The notes: generated by a model not told the origin, from the sequence alone. Counted from the first letter of the stretch, positions 6,729 to 15,414 are shown. The stretch is DNA of 26,006 bases from Pseudomonadota bacterium (GCA_003242645.1 QGVC01000011.1:1-26006); one strand, 5' to 3'. Program-made: numbers and translations.

Positions 6729-6823
6729 TCCTGCAAACTCTGTCCCCTCGTTGGGAACGGTATGGAGAAGCCGGCGCCGGTGGAAGGCGCTCCGGCGAGG
6801 AACGATTGCCGCAGGTGCCCGCG

Positions 6824-7591
6824 TCAAGGATTGATCAAGCTGTCCGAGGTCACGAGGGCGAGCGCAAGAACATCCACTCGAGCCGCTCCCGCGCGTTTTA
6901 GAGTGCGAGCGCAAGCTTCGGCAGTGGCCCCCGTGGTGATGACATCGTCCACCAGCACGATCGCCTTGCTTTGGATGGCGGCTGCTCGCTCCGGATCGAC
7001 GGCAAAGGCCCCCTGAACATTGCGTTTGCGCTGATCACGTGTCAGCCCCACTTGGCTTTCGGTCCTCCGCATCCGCTTCAGAATAAGCGGATCCCAAGCC
7101 ACGCCGGTCAGCCGGTGCAGCTCGTGTGCCAGGATCGCCGCTTGATTGAATCGCCGTTTGAGCAGCCGCCAGCGATCGAGCGGCACCGGCACGATAAGGT
7201 CCGCGTCGCGCAATAGCTCAGCGCCAGCTTGGGCAAGCCAGCGGCCGAGAAGGCGCCGGGCGATGTGGCTGTCACCATACTTGAGCCTGTGGATGAGATC
7301 CCTTAGCACGCCGTCATAATGGGCAGCGGCTCTGGCACGATCGTACTCTGGCGGGTTTGCCTCCGCCTGCGCGGAAATGGCTGGCCCGCCAATGTCGAAT
7401 GGCAGCGGAATGCCTAACCTGTCACACACCGGCGGGCGGATGAACTTGACGCTCCGCCAGCAAGGGCCGCAAAGAGCATCGTGCACTGCCAGCATCTTTC
7501 GGCAGTTGAGGCAGGTGGGCGGCACAATGATATCGGCGATGCCTTGTGCTGCTTGCGCAAGGTGCTGACGAGCGCGTAGCAAGAAGCTCAT
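6824..7591 (-). CDS. ComF family phosphoribosyltransferase-like protein
   Basis: 255 residues. The N-terminal zinc-ribbon shows two Cys pairs, PPTCLNC then LCGPCW, at about residues 25-49. The middle has YDGVLRDLIHRLKYGD, then LIVPVPLDRWRLLKRRFNQA. The PRPP-binding loop IVLVDDVITTGATAEA is near residue 215. This is the ComF/GntX architecture, linked to DNA uptake in naturally competent bacteria but widespread and of unclear function elsewhere. The ATG at 7589-7591 follows GGGGAATTCC, while the longer open frame (to 7678) would overlap the divergent promoter region. It is first in the minus-strand cluster comF-grxC-nitrilase-DUF1178. Confidence 0.9.
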   Translation of the reverse strand: MSFLLRARQHLAQAAQGIADIIVPPTCLNCRKMLAVHDALCGPCWRSVKFIRPPVCDRLGIPLPFDIGGPAISAQAEANPPEYDRARAAAHYDGVLRDLIHRLKYGDSHIARRLLGRWLAQAGAELLRDADLIVPVPLDRWRLLKRRFNQAAILAHELHRLTGVAWDPLILKRMRRTESQVGLTRDQRKRNVQGAFAVDPERAAAIQSKAIVLVDDVITTGATAEACARTLKRAGAARVDVLALALVTSDSLINP

Positions 7592-7690
7592 GGAATTCCC
7601 CGGCGAGGGCCCGCATTCTAAACCAGCCCGGCCATTAGGGAGAGTATGTCGCGGTAGCCGGTACTCAGGCCCGGCCATGCGTTAATCAAT

Positions 7691-8623
7691 ATGACGAGCC
7701 ATACGCATCTTTTCGACCTTCGAGCGCTGGCGCAGCGCCGCGATCGCGCAGCGCCTGGCATGGCCGCGCACGATTTTCTCCTGCAGCGGGTGGCTGAGGA
7801 TTTATTGGTCCGCCTCGGTGCGGTGAACCGGCGGTTTTCCACCGTAGTCGATCTCGGCGCCCATCACGGCGTCCTCGCGCGGGGTGTCCGCCAGCTGCCA
7901 GGGGTGTCCCTGGTGATCAGCGCGGACTGCTCATGGCGGATGCTCAGCCTCTGTCCGCCGCCTCGCGTGCTGGTCGACTTGGAGGCTTTGCCGTTTGCGG
8001 ACGCATCCCTCGATCTCGTGGTGTCGGGGCTGACCTTGCACTTGGTGAACGATCTACCTGGGACGCTCGTCCAGATTCGCCGTGCGCTGAAGCCCGATGG
8101 CCTCCTGTTGGCAGCAGTGTTAGGCGGCCAAACGCTTTCGGAGTTGCGGGAAGCGTTCCTGCTTGCCGAATCGGAGCTCGAAGGCGGGGCGAGCCCGCGC
8201 GTTGCGCCGTTTGCCGATGTCCGAGACTACGGCGGACTACTCCAGCGAGCTGGGTTCGCCCTTCCCGTTACCGACACGGATGTCGTGACGGTGACCTATT
8301 CCTCCCCACTGGCGCTGATGCAGGACCTGCGCGGCATGGGGGCAACGAACGTCCTGACCGCCCGCCGTCGAGTGCCGCTGCGCCGAAGCACGCTGATGAG
8401 GGCTTGCGAAATTTACGTGGAGCGCCATGGCCGTCCTGACGGGCGCATCCCCGCGACGTTCGAGATCATCACCTTGACAGGGTGGGCGCCGCACGAGAGC
8501 CAACAGAAACCGTTGCCCCCCGGCTCCGCTCGAGCCCGTCTCGCTGATGCCTTGGGAACGCGGGAGATCCCAGCTGGCGAGAAGGCGCCCGGCCTCTCCC
8601 GAAGCGCGCCAAAGGGCAAATGA
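7691..8623 (+). CDS. SAM-dependent methyltransferase-fold protein (NDUFAF5/BioC-like)
   Basis: 310 residues. It begins THLFDLRALAQRRDRAAPG, the alphaproteobacterial version of the NDUFAF5 N-terminus. SAM motif I is VVDLGAHHG at 52-60, a variant of the usual GxGxG loop. LDLVVSGLTLHLVNDLPGTL and RRALKPDGLLLAAVLGG supply later class I motifs. The C-terminal half (LRGMGATNVLTARRR, then FEIITLTGWAPHESQQKP) is characteristic of this subfamily. Human NDUFAF5 is a complex I assembly factor reported to hydroxylate an arginine of NDUFS7, so a bacterial complex I role is plausible but unproven here. Divergent from comF with a 99-bp gap. Its stop codon sits within the T-run of an opposite-strand terminator. 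Confidence 0.85.
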   Translation: MTSHTHLFDLRALAQRRDRAAPGMAAHDFLLQRVAEDLLVRLGAVNRRFSTVVDLGAHHGVLARGVRQLPGVSLVISADCSWRMLSLCPPPRVLVDLEALPFADASLDLVVSGLTLHLVNDLPGTLVQIRRALKPDGLLLAAVLGGQTLSELREAFLLAESELEGGASPRVAPFADVRDYGGLLQRAGFALPVTDTDVVTVTYSSPLALMQDLRGMGATNVLTARRRVPLRRSTLMRACEIYVERHGRPDGRIPATFEIITLTGWAPHESQQKPLPPGSARARLADALGTREIPAGEKAPGLSRSAPKGK

Positions 8624-8733
8624 AAAGCGCCCAACTCCGGGGGGAGGAGTTGGGCGCGAGGAGCGCTATCAGCGCCTGGCGCCGGGAGGGACTCCGACGC
8701 CGCAGGCAGCGTCTTCGGCTAGACGGGGGGCAC
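8619..8733 (-). ncRNA. candidate small RNA with C/U-rich anti-Shine-Dalgarno segments (alpha-r14/suhB-like architecture)
   Basis: This gap lacks a plausible ORF but has every part of an sRNA gene on the minus strand. A perfect TTGACA (8762-8757) lies upstream. The 3' end is a 12-bp hairpin followed by TTTTCATTT. Three C/U-rich segments are exposed or loop-proximal: CCCCCC (8730-8725), CCCTCCC (8690-8684) and CTCCTCCCCCC (8649-8639), all complementary to Shine-Dalgarno GGAGG. Internal hairpins include a 7-bp stem at 8696-8713 (loop CCTG) and, as an alternative, CGTCT/AGACG (8710-8725). Alphaproteobacterial trans-acting sRNAs such as the alpha-r14/suhB family carry repeated CCUCC-type loops that block ribosome binding. 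Membership in a named family is inferred from architecture. The 5' end is approximate (8727-8733), and processing from the lolA 3' region is an alternative. Confidence 0.5.
8623..8657 (-). terminator. intrinsic terminator of the minus-strand small RNA
   Basis: Minus strand GCGCCCAACTCC (8657-8646) pairs with GGAGTTGGGCGC (8638-8627) around a 7-nt TCCCCCC loop. TTTT (8626-8623) follows immediately. The plus-strand side has no T-run, which fixes the direction. Confidence 0.75.
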
Positions 8734-8762
8734 TACCGATACAGGGTGACGCCGCCTGTCAA
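8734..8762 (-). promoter_or_regulatory. probable promoter of the small RNA
   Basis: Consensus -35 TTGACA at 8762-8757. The -10 is unclear: TCGGTA at 17-bp spacing (8739-8734) or TATCGG at 15-bp spacing (8741-8736). No plausible ORF is served by it. Confidence 0.4.
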
Positions 8763-8890
8763 CCCTTAGTTAAGCCTACCTAGCACGATTTCAATAGAGG
8801 GAGTCTTGTCCGTTCACGAAAACGTGACCGGAAGTCGTCCCATTTCGAACAACTTTCGTTTGCCCGCGGCGAACAATCCACAGGCTGTAG

Positions 8891-9622
8891 TCACCGCTGA
8901 AGCTTCTTCAGAGTGAGATTCTCCCGTTTGAACAAATTGGGGTCGATCTCCGCGGTCGCGTCCACCTGCGAGAGCTGAACACGCGTTTCCAACCCTTGCG
9001 CATCGACGGTCACCCACTCCTTGAGCATCAGCTCTGGATCCTTGGTCAGGAAGAGTGTGATCCGGCCGGACACGTCCGGGTCTTTGTCCTGCAGTGTGAT
9101 GATGATCAGATCCTCAACTTCCTGCACATCGAAGATGCGCGCATCACGCAGCAAATCGACGTCTTTGCGCAGAAGGAGTCGGAAGGGCGTATTGTCGAGC
9201 TCGTACACGTCCTCAGTGTTGAGGTCGTGATCCTGAATGGCGAGCCACCTCCCATCGGAGATGATGACCTTCAGGCTGGGGGAGCCGTAATCGAAGCGAA
9301 ACCGGCCCGGCTTCTTGACGTAGAACTTACCCCGCATCTGCTTCTTGTCGGGGTCGGTCTGCAGGAAGCGGCCCTGCAGGTTATCTAGCTCGTTGAAATA
9401 AGCGTTGACCTTCGCAATTGTGGCCAGCTGCTCTTCCGTGAACTCCGCTTCTGCGGAGTCCGCTGGGGTTACCGTTCCGGTCCACTCCGGACTAGCGGCC
9501 TCAGTGCTCTCCTCAGCCGGCTGGGCTGGAGCCTCTTGTTGCGCCAGAGCCGAGCCAACCGTTCCAAACAATGCGAGCAGGCAAGCGGCAACCGCCGCCG
9601 CTACCGCCACAATCGCGCGCAT
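8891..9622 (-). CDS. lolA: LolA-family outer-membrane lipoprotein carrier protein
   Basis: 243 residues. A signal peptide (hydrophobic core of Ala, Val and Leu, cleavage near SALAQ) is followed by a low-complexity Ala/Glu/Pro linker (about 27-65). The LolA domain begins near LATIAKVNAYFNELDNLQGRF. Typical strands are FYVKKPGRFRFDYGSPS, VIISDGRWLAIQDHDLN and the ending ATAEIDPNLFKREN. LolA shuttles lipoproteins across the periplasm from LolCDE to the outer membrane. I chose the ATG at 9620-9622 because GGAAGGGGG lies just upstream. It is 138 bp downstream of ftsK on the same strand; a weak promoter (TTGTGC, 16 bp, TAGATT at 9715-9688) could serve it. The distinct N-terminal linker makes it longer than enterobacterial LolA. 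Confidence 0.9.
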   Translation of the reverse strand: MRAIVAVAAAVAACLLALFGTVGSALAQQEAPAQPAEESTEAASPEWTGTVTPADSAEAEFTEEQLATIAKVNAYFNELDNLQGRFLQTDPDKKQMRGKFYVKKPGRFRFDYGSPSLKVIISDGRWLAIQDHDLNTEDVYELDNTPFRLLLRKDVDLLRDARIFDVQEVEDLIIITLQDKDPDVSGRITLFLTKDPELMLKEWVTVDAQGLETRVQLSQVDATAEIDPNLFKRENLTLKKLQR

Positions 9623-9760
9623 TCCGCCCCCTTCCTTGATCAAGGCTCGTGGTGATCGTTGTCGCAACAATGAGACCAGATGTGGGCAATCTATCTGCCC
9701 GAATCAGTTGCACAAGCTCCTCCCAACTACCGGACTGTGGACGGAGCAAATTTGTTCATC

Positions 9761-12268
9761 TCAGGGCGCGGTCGAGGTTGCCGAAAGCCCGCTCACCAGG
9801 ATCTCGCGCTTGCCAACGGCATTCGCCGGACTGACGATACCCTCCCGCTCCATACGTTCCATGAGATCGGCAGCGCGGTTGTAGCCGATTGAAAGCCGGC
9901 GCTGCAGGTAGCTCGTCGACGCCTTGCGATCGCGCAGAACGATGGCGACAGCCTTCTCGTAGAGATCGCCCTCGCTGCTCTTCCCGTTGCCTGCCGCCCC
10001 GAAGTCCTCGGGTTCCTGAGGACCATCGGTGATGCCTTCGACGTATTCCGGCTCGCCCTGCTCTCTCAAGAACTGCGCGATGCTCTCGACCTCCTCGTCG
10101 GAAACGAAGGGGCCGTGAACACGGATGATCTGGCCCGACCCCGGCGAGAACAGCATATCGCCTTGCCCGAGCAGCTGCTCCGCGCCCTGCTCGTTCAAGA
10201 TCGTGCGGCTATCGACTTTCGAGGCCACCTTAAAGCTGATGCGCGTCGGGAAATTGGCCTTGATGGTTCCGGTGATGATGTCGACTGATGGCCGCTGCGT
10301 CGCCATGATGAGGTGAATCCCTGCCGCGCGCGCCATCTGCGCCAGCCGCTGCACCGCAGCCTCGATCTCCTTCCCGGCGACGATCATCAAATCGGCAAAC
10401 TCGTCGACGACGACGACGATGTAGGGCATCGGCTCGAGATCGAGCTCCTCGGTTTCAAAAACTGCCTCGCCGGTGCGCCGATCGAATCCGGTCTGCACGG
10501 TGCGCCGCATCCGGTCGCCGCGGATCTTCGCGTTCCGCACTCGATTGTTGAATACGTCGATATTCCGCACACCGAGCGCCGCCATGCGCTTGTAGCGCTC
10601 CTCCATTTCGCGCACGACCCAGTTGAGCGCAGCGACTGCCTTGTGCGGATCGGTGACGACCGGCGTCAGCAGATGCGGGATGCCGTTGTAGACCGACAGC
10701 TCCAGCATCTTCGGGTCGATCATCAGCAACCGGCAATCCTCGGGCGTCAGCTTGTAGAGCAACGACAGCACCATCGAGTTGATGCCGACCGATTTGCCGG
10801 AGCCCGTCGTGCCAGCAATCAGGAGGTGCGGCATACGGGCCAAGTCAACGACGACTGGGTCACCGTTGATGGCCTTGCCGAGGGCGAGCGGGAGCCGCGC
10901 GTCGGTGGAGCGGAAGGCTTCCGTCTCGAACAGCTCCCGAAGCAGCACGATTTCGCGCCGCGTGTTAGGCAGCTCAATTCCGATCACATTACGGCCCGGG
11001 ACCACGGCGACCCGCACTGCCGTGGCACTCATCGACCGGGCAATGTCCTCGGCCAAGCTGATGATCCGCGAGGATTTGATGCCGCGCGCTGGTTCCAGCT
11101 CGAAAAGCGTAACTACCGGGCCAGGCTTGATGTCTTTGATCTCGCCCTTGATGCCGAAGTCCGCCAGGACATCTTCGAGCAACCGCGCCGTGCCTCGCAG
11201 AACGGTCTGGGTAAACTCAGGACCCGGCTTACCTCCCGCCGGCTTCTTCAACAGATTGACGCCCGGCTTGCGAAAGGCAGAAGAGTCGCCCCGGTGGAGC
11301 GGAAACCGGAGCAGACCGGAGCTCGCGGGTCGCGCTGGTCGCGGAGCCGCTTGCGCATTGGCTGGAGCAAATCGCTGCGCAATGCGGCGGCTTTCCTCAT
11401 CTTCGAATTCCGGATCGAGCGCCGGACCGTCAGTCAGACTGTTGGCCTCCTGTTCCGAAGGAGCGCGCCCCAAGTCGGCTTGTCCAACGGAACGCCTTGG
11501 CATCAGGTCTGGCTCCGGTGCCCAGTCACGCGGGCCAAGAGGTAGGACCGGCTCAATTGGCTCCCGCTCCCGCGTCACGCGCTGCCGGCGTCCACGGAAG
11601 ATGGCTGGAAACTGAAGGCTTGGACGGAACCTGACGGGGGGCGTTGTCACCCGCCGCGCGGCAGCTTCCGGCTGCCAAAACTCGGATGCCCAACGTCCGC
11701 TCAGCCCCAGAGAGCAGGTGAACGCCGCGAGCCCGCCGGAAAACATTAGGAGCCCCGCCACCGCTCCCGAGCGGACGGGCACCGCCGTCGCGACCAATCC
11801 AGCTGACAGGTTGTAGAGTAAATCGCCGATGATGCCACCAAACCCGTTATGCAGCGGCCAGTTTGCGGCAGTAGGAAGCGCGGAGCAGCCAGCGGCCAAC
11901 CCAAGGATTGACAGGGCAAACAGGACAATCCGCGACCGGAGGAATGGCAGGCGGCCACTCGAAAGCAGCTCAAAGCCCCATACCGCCGGCGCCAGCGCCA
12001 GAAACGCCGATGCCAGGCCCAGCAACTGCAGCATCAGATCAGAGATGATGGCACCACCAGTCCCAAGAAGATTTCGCGTGGGACCGATGGCAACCGTATG
12101 CGTCAAGCTTGGATCACTGACCGACCAGGAGACCAAGCTGAGCCAAGCGGCGACACCGAGGAGAAGGAGCGCGACACCGACACAGCGGGAAACCCAGCTC
12201 GAAAGCCTGTCCTCCACCGAAGTGGGGAGTAACCGCTGCTGATCGAACTCGTAACCCCGCTGCAACAT
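9761..12268 (-). CDS. ftsK: DNA translocase FtsK
   Basis: About 835 residues. Four transmembrane helices anchor the N-terminus at the division septum (near 31-50, 80-104, 113-131 and 163-190). A Pro/Arg-rich linker follows, shorter than in E. coli. The motor domain has Walker A GTTGSGKS (about 486-493) and Walker B VVVVDEFADLM (about 616-627). The C-terminal winged-helix gamma domain (DLYEKAVAIVLRDRK to VGKREILV) reads polar KOPS-type sequences. It pumps chromosome DNA toward the dif site during division. The ATG at 12266-12268 is preceded by an in-frame GTG (12269-12271), either of which could start it. It sits between an aminotransferase gene and lolA, all minus strand. Confidence 0.96.
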   Translation of the reverse strand: MLQRGYEFDQQRLLPTSVEDRLSSWVSRCVGVALLLLGVAAWLSLVSWSVSDPSLTHTVAIGPTRNLLGTGGAIISDLMLQLLGLASAFLALAPAVWGFELLSSGRLPFLRSRIVLFALSILGLAAGCSALPTAANWPLHNGFGGIIGDLLYNLSAGLVATAVPVRSGAVAGLLMFSGGLAAFTCSLGLSGRWASEFWQPEAAARRVTTPPVRFRPSLQFPAIFRGRRQRVTREREPIEPVLPLGPRDWAPEPDLMPRRSVGQADLGRAPSEQEANSLTDGPALDPEFEDEESRRIAQRFAPANAQAAPRPARPASSGLLRFPLHRGDSSAFRKPGVNLLKKPAGGKPGPEFTQTVLRGTARLLEDVLADFGIKGEIKDIKPGPVVTLFELEPARGIKSSRIISLAEDIARSMSATAVRVAVVPGRNVIGIELPNTRREIVLLRELFETEAFRSTDARLPLALGKAINGDPVVVDLARMPHLLIAGTTGSGKSVGINSMVLSLLYKLTPEDCRLLMIDPKMLELSVYNGIPHLLTPVVTDPHKAVAALNWVVREMEERYKRMAALGVRNIDVFNNRVRNAKIRGDRMRRTVQTGFDRRTGEAVFETEELDLEPMPYIVVVVDEFADLMIVAGKEIEAAVQRLAQMARAAGIHLIMATQRPSVDIITGTIKANFPTRISFKVASKVDSRTILNEQGAEQLLGQGDMLFSPGSGQIIRVHGPFVSDEEVESIAQFLREQGEPEYVEGITDGPQEPEDFGAAGNGKSSEGDLYEKAVAIVLRDRKASTSYLQRRLSIGYNRAADLMERMEREGIVSPANAVGKREILVSGLSATSTAP

Positions 12269-12302
12269 CACGCCACTTGGATCTACGACACAAGCCGAGA
12301 AA

Positions 12303-13520
12303 TTAGGACAGCACCGATACGATGCGTTCGAGCGCTTCCCTGATCGTGGCCGGGTCGTTCACCAACGCGACGCGGATGCGATCGTCCCCTGGATTCACAC
12401 CATCGGGACCCGGTTGCGCGAGGAAAGCACCAGGCACAACTTTGACACCCGCGCGTTGCCAAAGAGTTACCGTAGTTTCAACGCCTCCCCCAAATTGGCT
12501 CACATCAAGCCATAGGAAGAAGCCGCCCTCTGGCCTCCGGTAACCAAAGCGACCCGCCAGGATCTCATCGCAAATGTCGAACTTGTTTCGATAGGACTGG
12601 CGGATTGTGGCAACATGCTGCTCCTCGGACCAGACGGCCGCCGAGGCATGCTGCACGACACCCGGCATTTGCGGCGCGACAAGGTTTCGAACCTCGGCAA
12701 AGCTTTCGAGAAATTCGCCATCGCCAGCAGCGAAGCCGGAGCGCAATCCGGGCAAATTGGACCGCTTTGACAAGGAGTTGAATACAACGAGATTGCGAAA
12801 GCCTTCCGGCGTCTTGGCCGCAACTTCGAGGCCGCCGGTCGGCGGCTCACCTGTGTAGATCTCCGAGTAGCACTCGTCGAAGAACAGCATGAAGTCGTAG
12901 CGGCGAGCCAACTCCAGCGCTTTCAGTGTGTATGAGGTGCTCGCGACTGCACCCTGCGGATTGGCCGGGGAGCAGAGGTAAAAGGCGACCGTCCGCTCCA
13001 GGATGTCCGTTTCGCGTTCCAGCGCGCCGAGATCTGGCAAGTGTCCAGTCGCCTCGGTCGCATTGAGGAAATACGGATCACAATTGGTTGCATATGCCGC
13101 GCCGAGATAGGTGTGATAGAAGGGGTTCGGAAGAAGGACCACGGGTCGGCCCTGAACCCTCTTGCGGCCAACAGCTGGCAACATCGCGTAGAACAGGCCC
13201 TCGCGTGAGCCGTTGATCGGAATGATTTCGCGAGCGGGATCGATCCGGCCAGCAAGGTCGTAGCGGCGCTCTATCCAACCGGCAATGGCTTTGCGCAGCT
13301 CATCCGAGCCGCGGATCTTCGGATAGGTGCCCAAGAGCTCCTTCGCCTCGGCCATTCGGTCGATGACGAAATCGGGCATCCTTTCCTTCGGATCGCCGAC
13401 GGTTAGCTCAATGACCTTCTCGTGCCCTGGAGGGATACCTTCGAGCAGTCGAGCAAGCCGCGTGAACGGCGACAGAATTGCGCCCTGCGCCAGGGCCTCA
13501 AAGCCGGTATGTGTACTCAT
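12303..13520 (-). CDS. class I/II PLP-dependent aminotransferase (possibly succinyldiaminopimelate transaminase, DapC-like)
   Basis: 405 residues, a complete fold-type I aminotransferase. Motifs include VGDPKERMPDFV near the N-terminus, YPKIRGSDELRKAIAGW, YLCSPANPQGAV (181-192) and FFDECYSEIY (213-222). The Schiff-base lysine is K252 in SLSKRSNLPGLRSGF, and a C-terminal Arg (RIRVAL) would bind the substrate carboxylate. Homologues beside ftsK in Rhizobiales are often annotated as DapC, which makes N-succinyl-diaminopimelate in the lysine/peptidoglycan pathway. Substrate specificity cannot be read from sequence, so I leave the symbol blank. The ATG at 13518-13520 follows a GAGGACGAG stretch. 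ftsK begins 34 bp downstream. Confidence 0.9.
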   Translation of the reverse strand: MSTHTGFEALAQGAILSPFTRLARLLEGIPPGHEKVIELTVGDPKERMPDFVIDRMAEAKELLGTYPKIRGSDELRKAIAGWIERRYDLAGRIDPAREIIPINGSREGLFYAMLPAVGRKRVQGRPVVLLPNPFYHTYLGAAYATNCDPYFLNATEATGHLPDLGALERETDILERTVAFYLCSPANPQGAVASTSYTLKALELARRYDFMLFFDECYSEIYTGEPPTGGLEVAAKTPEGFRNLVVFNSLSKRSNLPGLRSGFAAGDGEFLESFAEVRNLVAPQMPGVVQHASAAVWSEEQHVATIRQSYRNKFDICDEILAGRFGYRRPEGGFFLWLDVSQFGGGVETTVTLWQRAGVKVVPGAFLAQPGPDGVNPGDDRIRVALVNDPATIREALERIVSVLS

Positions 13521-13591
13521 AAGGACTCGTCCTCGCTAGAGTGTGGGCGAGGTCTACCGAACGTTCGCAATCGGCGCCAGTCCCAGCCGCT

Positions 13592-14452
13592 TCATCTGAC
13601 CCGCCGTGGGTTAAGGTAGTATTCCGCTTCGTAGCGCTCGAGCTTTGGCTCTACCCGGCCTGCACGCACGTCAGCGGCCAATCGCGCAATATGCCGGCGG
13701 CATGCTTTGTTGAATCCGATTGTTGCGGTGAAAAGCTTCATGACGGTCATCAGCTTGTCGTCGGCATGTTCGGCGCGGACCTTGCAGGTCCAGTAACCGA
13801 AAGAAAACAGACGACCATCGATGTGACCAACCTTGCGGTCGCGCTCGTCGAAGAGCGTGTAATCGCCGCCGACGCTGATCAGGTCGTGGCGCAGTCGATA
13901 GAATACCGGCTTGCCGTCCCTGAATATGAAGAATGAGAAATTTTCCGGCAAAATCGGCCACTTGTTCGCCGAGCGCTCCACATAAACGATGGACTTGTCC
14001 TCGTGCGTGTTGACGGCATAGGCCAAGACCGGGATGCCGCGCGCCCCGAGCGTAAGCTGCAGGCTCCGGCCGATCATCAGGTCCATGGTAGCGCGCCAGT
14101 TGAGCGTGTCCGAGAACAGCCTGACGATCAGCCGCTTTTCCATGCCGGACCGCTGCTTCCAGAGATCTTCGCGATAGCCGATGAGACCCGTGCGGCGGCC
14201 GTTCTCTTCGACCTCCGCGAAGATGTCCATGTCCGTTGAGAACTGGCGGGATTTGGCGCGGTTGCGCGAATGGCGATAGATACCGAATTCGACCGAGTTG
14301 AGGTCGGTGATCCAGACATCGACTGTAAACCGCTTCCACGGGTCAGATTTGGAGGCGGGGGCTGCCAGACCTGACGACCTTTCCGCTAGTGGAGCATCCG
14401 GCCCCGCTGCATCCACCCGCTCGAAGACCTTAGCCGCTGAGCTCTGTGCCAT
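13592..14452 (-). CDS. conserved-looking protein of unknown function; weak LURP-one/Tubby-like resemblance in the C-terminal half
   Basis: 286 residues, no signal peptide or membrane helix. The first ~35 residues look disordered (Ala, Ser and Pro). After that the protein is beta-rich: RFTVDVWITDLNSVEFGIYRH, LFSDTLNWRATMDLM, then FSFFIFRDGKPVFYRLRHD and YTLFDERDRKVGHIDGRLF. The alternating pattern of short strands with D-x-x-G turns recalls LURP-one-related/scramblase-like beta barrels, but this is an impression from reading, not a match. It ends in a basic helical tail (HIARLAADVRAGRVEPKLERYEAEYYL). It lies between yggS and the aminotransferase on the same strand, with a terminator-like hairpin upstream. 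Function unknown. Confidence 0.75.
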   Translation of the reverse strand: MAQSSAAKVFERVDAAGPDAPLAERSSGLAAPASKSDPWKRFTVDVWITDLNSVEFGIYRHSRNRAKSRQFSTDMDIFAEVEENGRRTGLIGYREDLWKQRSGMEKRLIVRLFSDTLNWRATMDLMIGRSLQLTLGARGIPVLAYAVNTHEDKSIVYVERSANKWPILPENFSFFIFRDGKPVFYRLRHDLISVGGDYTLFDERDRKVGHIDGRLFSFGYWTCKVRAEHADDKLMTVMKLFTATIGFNKACRRHIARLAADVRAGRVEPKLERYEAEYYLNPRRVR

Positions 14453-14547
14453 GCTTCTTCCCCGCCTCGCAGCAGATGCGAATCAGTTTCTTGCGACCTT
14501 AGCACCGCAAGGCGGGATGATCCGGGTGATCACAGAATTGGATCTGG

Positions 14548-14573
14548 AAAACTTCAGTTCGGGAGGCGCTGAA
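14548..14573 (-). terminator. weak terminator-like hairpin after yggS
   Basis: Minus strand TTCAG (14573-14569) pairs with CTGAA (14557-14553), followed by GTTTT (14552-14548). The stem is only 5 bp; the position 18 bp past the yggS stop is what supports it. Confidence 0.35.
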
Positions 14574-14590
14574 TTGGCTTCCGTCACGCC

Positions 14591-15253
14591 TTACCGCTCC
14601 CCGAAAATAGCGCTCCCAATTCGCACGTAGTTCGCCCCAAAGGCAATGGCCGTTTCGAAGTCGGCGCTCATGCCCATGCTGAGCTCCTTAAGGCCAAGCT
14701 CTTTGGCGCGTTTCGCCAGGAACGCGAAATGCACAGCAGGCTCCTCATCAACGGGCGGAATGCACATCAGGCCGGCGATGTCGATGCGCAACTCATCTTG
14801 GCAATACCGGAGCAGGCTTTCCAGCTCGCCGGGCATCACACCCGCCTTCTGGGGCTCCTCGCCCGTATTCACTTGTATGAAGAGCTTGAGCTTCCGGCCC
14901 TGCTTGGCCATTTCGTCGGCGACCACCCGCGCGATCTTCGGGCGATCGATCGAATGAATGGCATCAAAGAGCTGCACGGCCTCTTTGGCTTTATTCGACT
15001 GCAGCGCGCCCACGAGGTGAAGCTCGAGATCGGGGAACTGCGCCTTGAGCGGCGGCCACTTGGCCTTGGCCTCCTGGACCCTGTTTTCCCCGAACAGCCG
15101 CTGCCCTGCCTCGATCACCGGCAAGATCTGAGGCGCATCGAAGGTCTTGGAGACGGCGATCAGATGAACGGATTCAGGGTCTCGGCCTGCCTGACGTGCA
15201 GCCTCCGCAATGCGTCTTCGAATGTCTGAGAGCCGTTCGACAGCCGCAGTCAT
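14591..15253 (-). CDS. YggS/PROSC family PLP-binding protein
   Basis: 220 residues, typical length. The PLP lysine is K36 in HLIAVSKTFDA. The family signatures FGENRVQEAKAKW, ELHLVGALQSNKAKEAV, LFIQVNTGEEPQKAGV and the ending LSMGMSADFETAIAFGANYVRIGSAIFG are all present. The protein buffers free pyridoxal phosphate and affects amino-acid and keto-acid balance; it has no established catalytic activity. I chose the ATG at 15251-15253 because the 22 extra codons upstream carry no family similarity. Divergent from leuS across a 225-bp gap. Confidence 0.93.
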   Translation of the reverse strand: MTAAVERLSDIRRRIAEAARQAGRDPESVHLIAVSKTFDAPQILPVIEAGQRLFGENRVQEAKAKWPPLKAQFPDLELHLVGALQSNKAKEAVQLFDAIHSIDRPKIARVVADEMAKQGRKLKLFIQVNTGEEPQKAGVMPGELESLLRYCQDELRIDIAGLMCIPPVDEEPAVHFAFLAKRAKELGLKELSMGMSADFETAIAFGANYVRIGSAIFGER

Positions 15254-15414
15254 CGAGTTCACCCGTCCAATCCTCAAGATCGCCAGCGCAGACGGCCGGT
15301 ATGCAATGGATTTCGCCACACGTCGATAGATAGGGACGATCTGCCGATTGCATCGGGCTGAGCGACGCCCTATTCCCTCGGTAAAATCGGGCGGACCGGC
15401 GGTTCAGCTCCGGC

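Noticed and set aside
8627..8657. Terminator of the plus-strand methyltransferase gene
   Set aside because: The stem is strong, but the plus strand has no T-run after it. The T-run is on the other side, so it terminates minus-strand RNA.
8812..8829. Inverted repeat TCACG-AAAA-CGTGA near the lolA 3' end as an operator or terminator
   Set aside because: Only 5 bp of pairing with no T-run, so it is not distinguishable from chance.
10313..11545. 410-codon open frame on the plus strand opposite ftsK
   Set aside because: It lies opposite the ftsK motor and linker region and has low-complexity Arg/His/Asp content with no domain, so it is a shadow frame.
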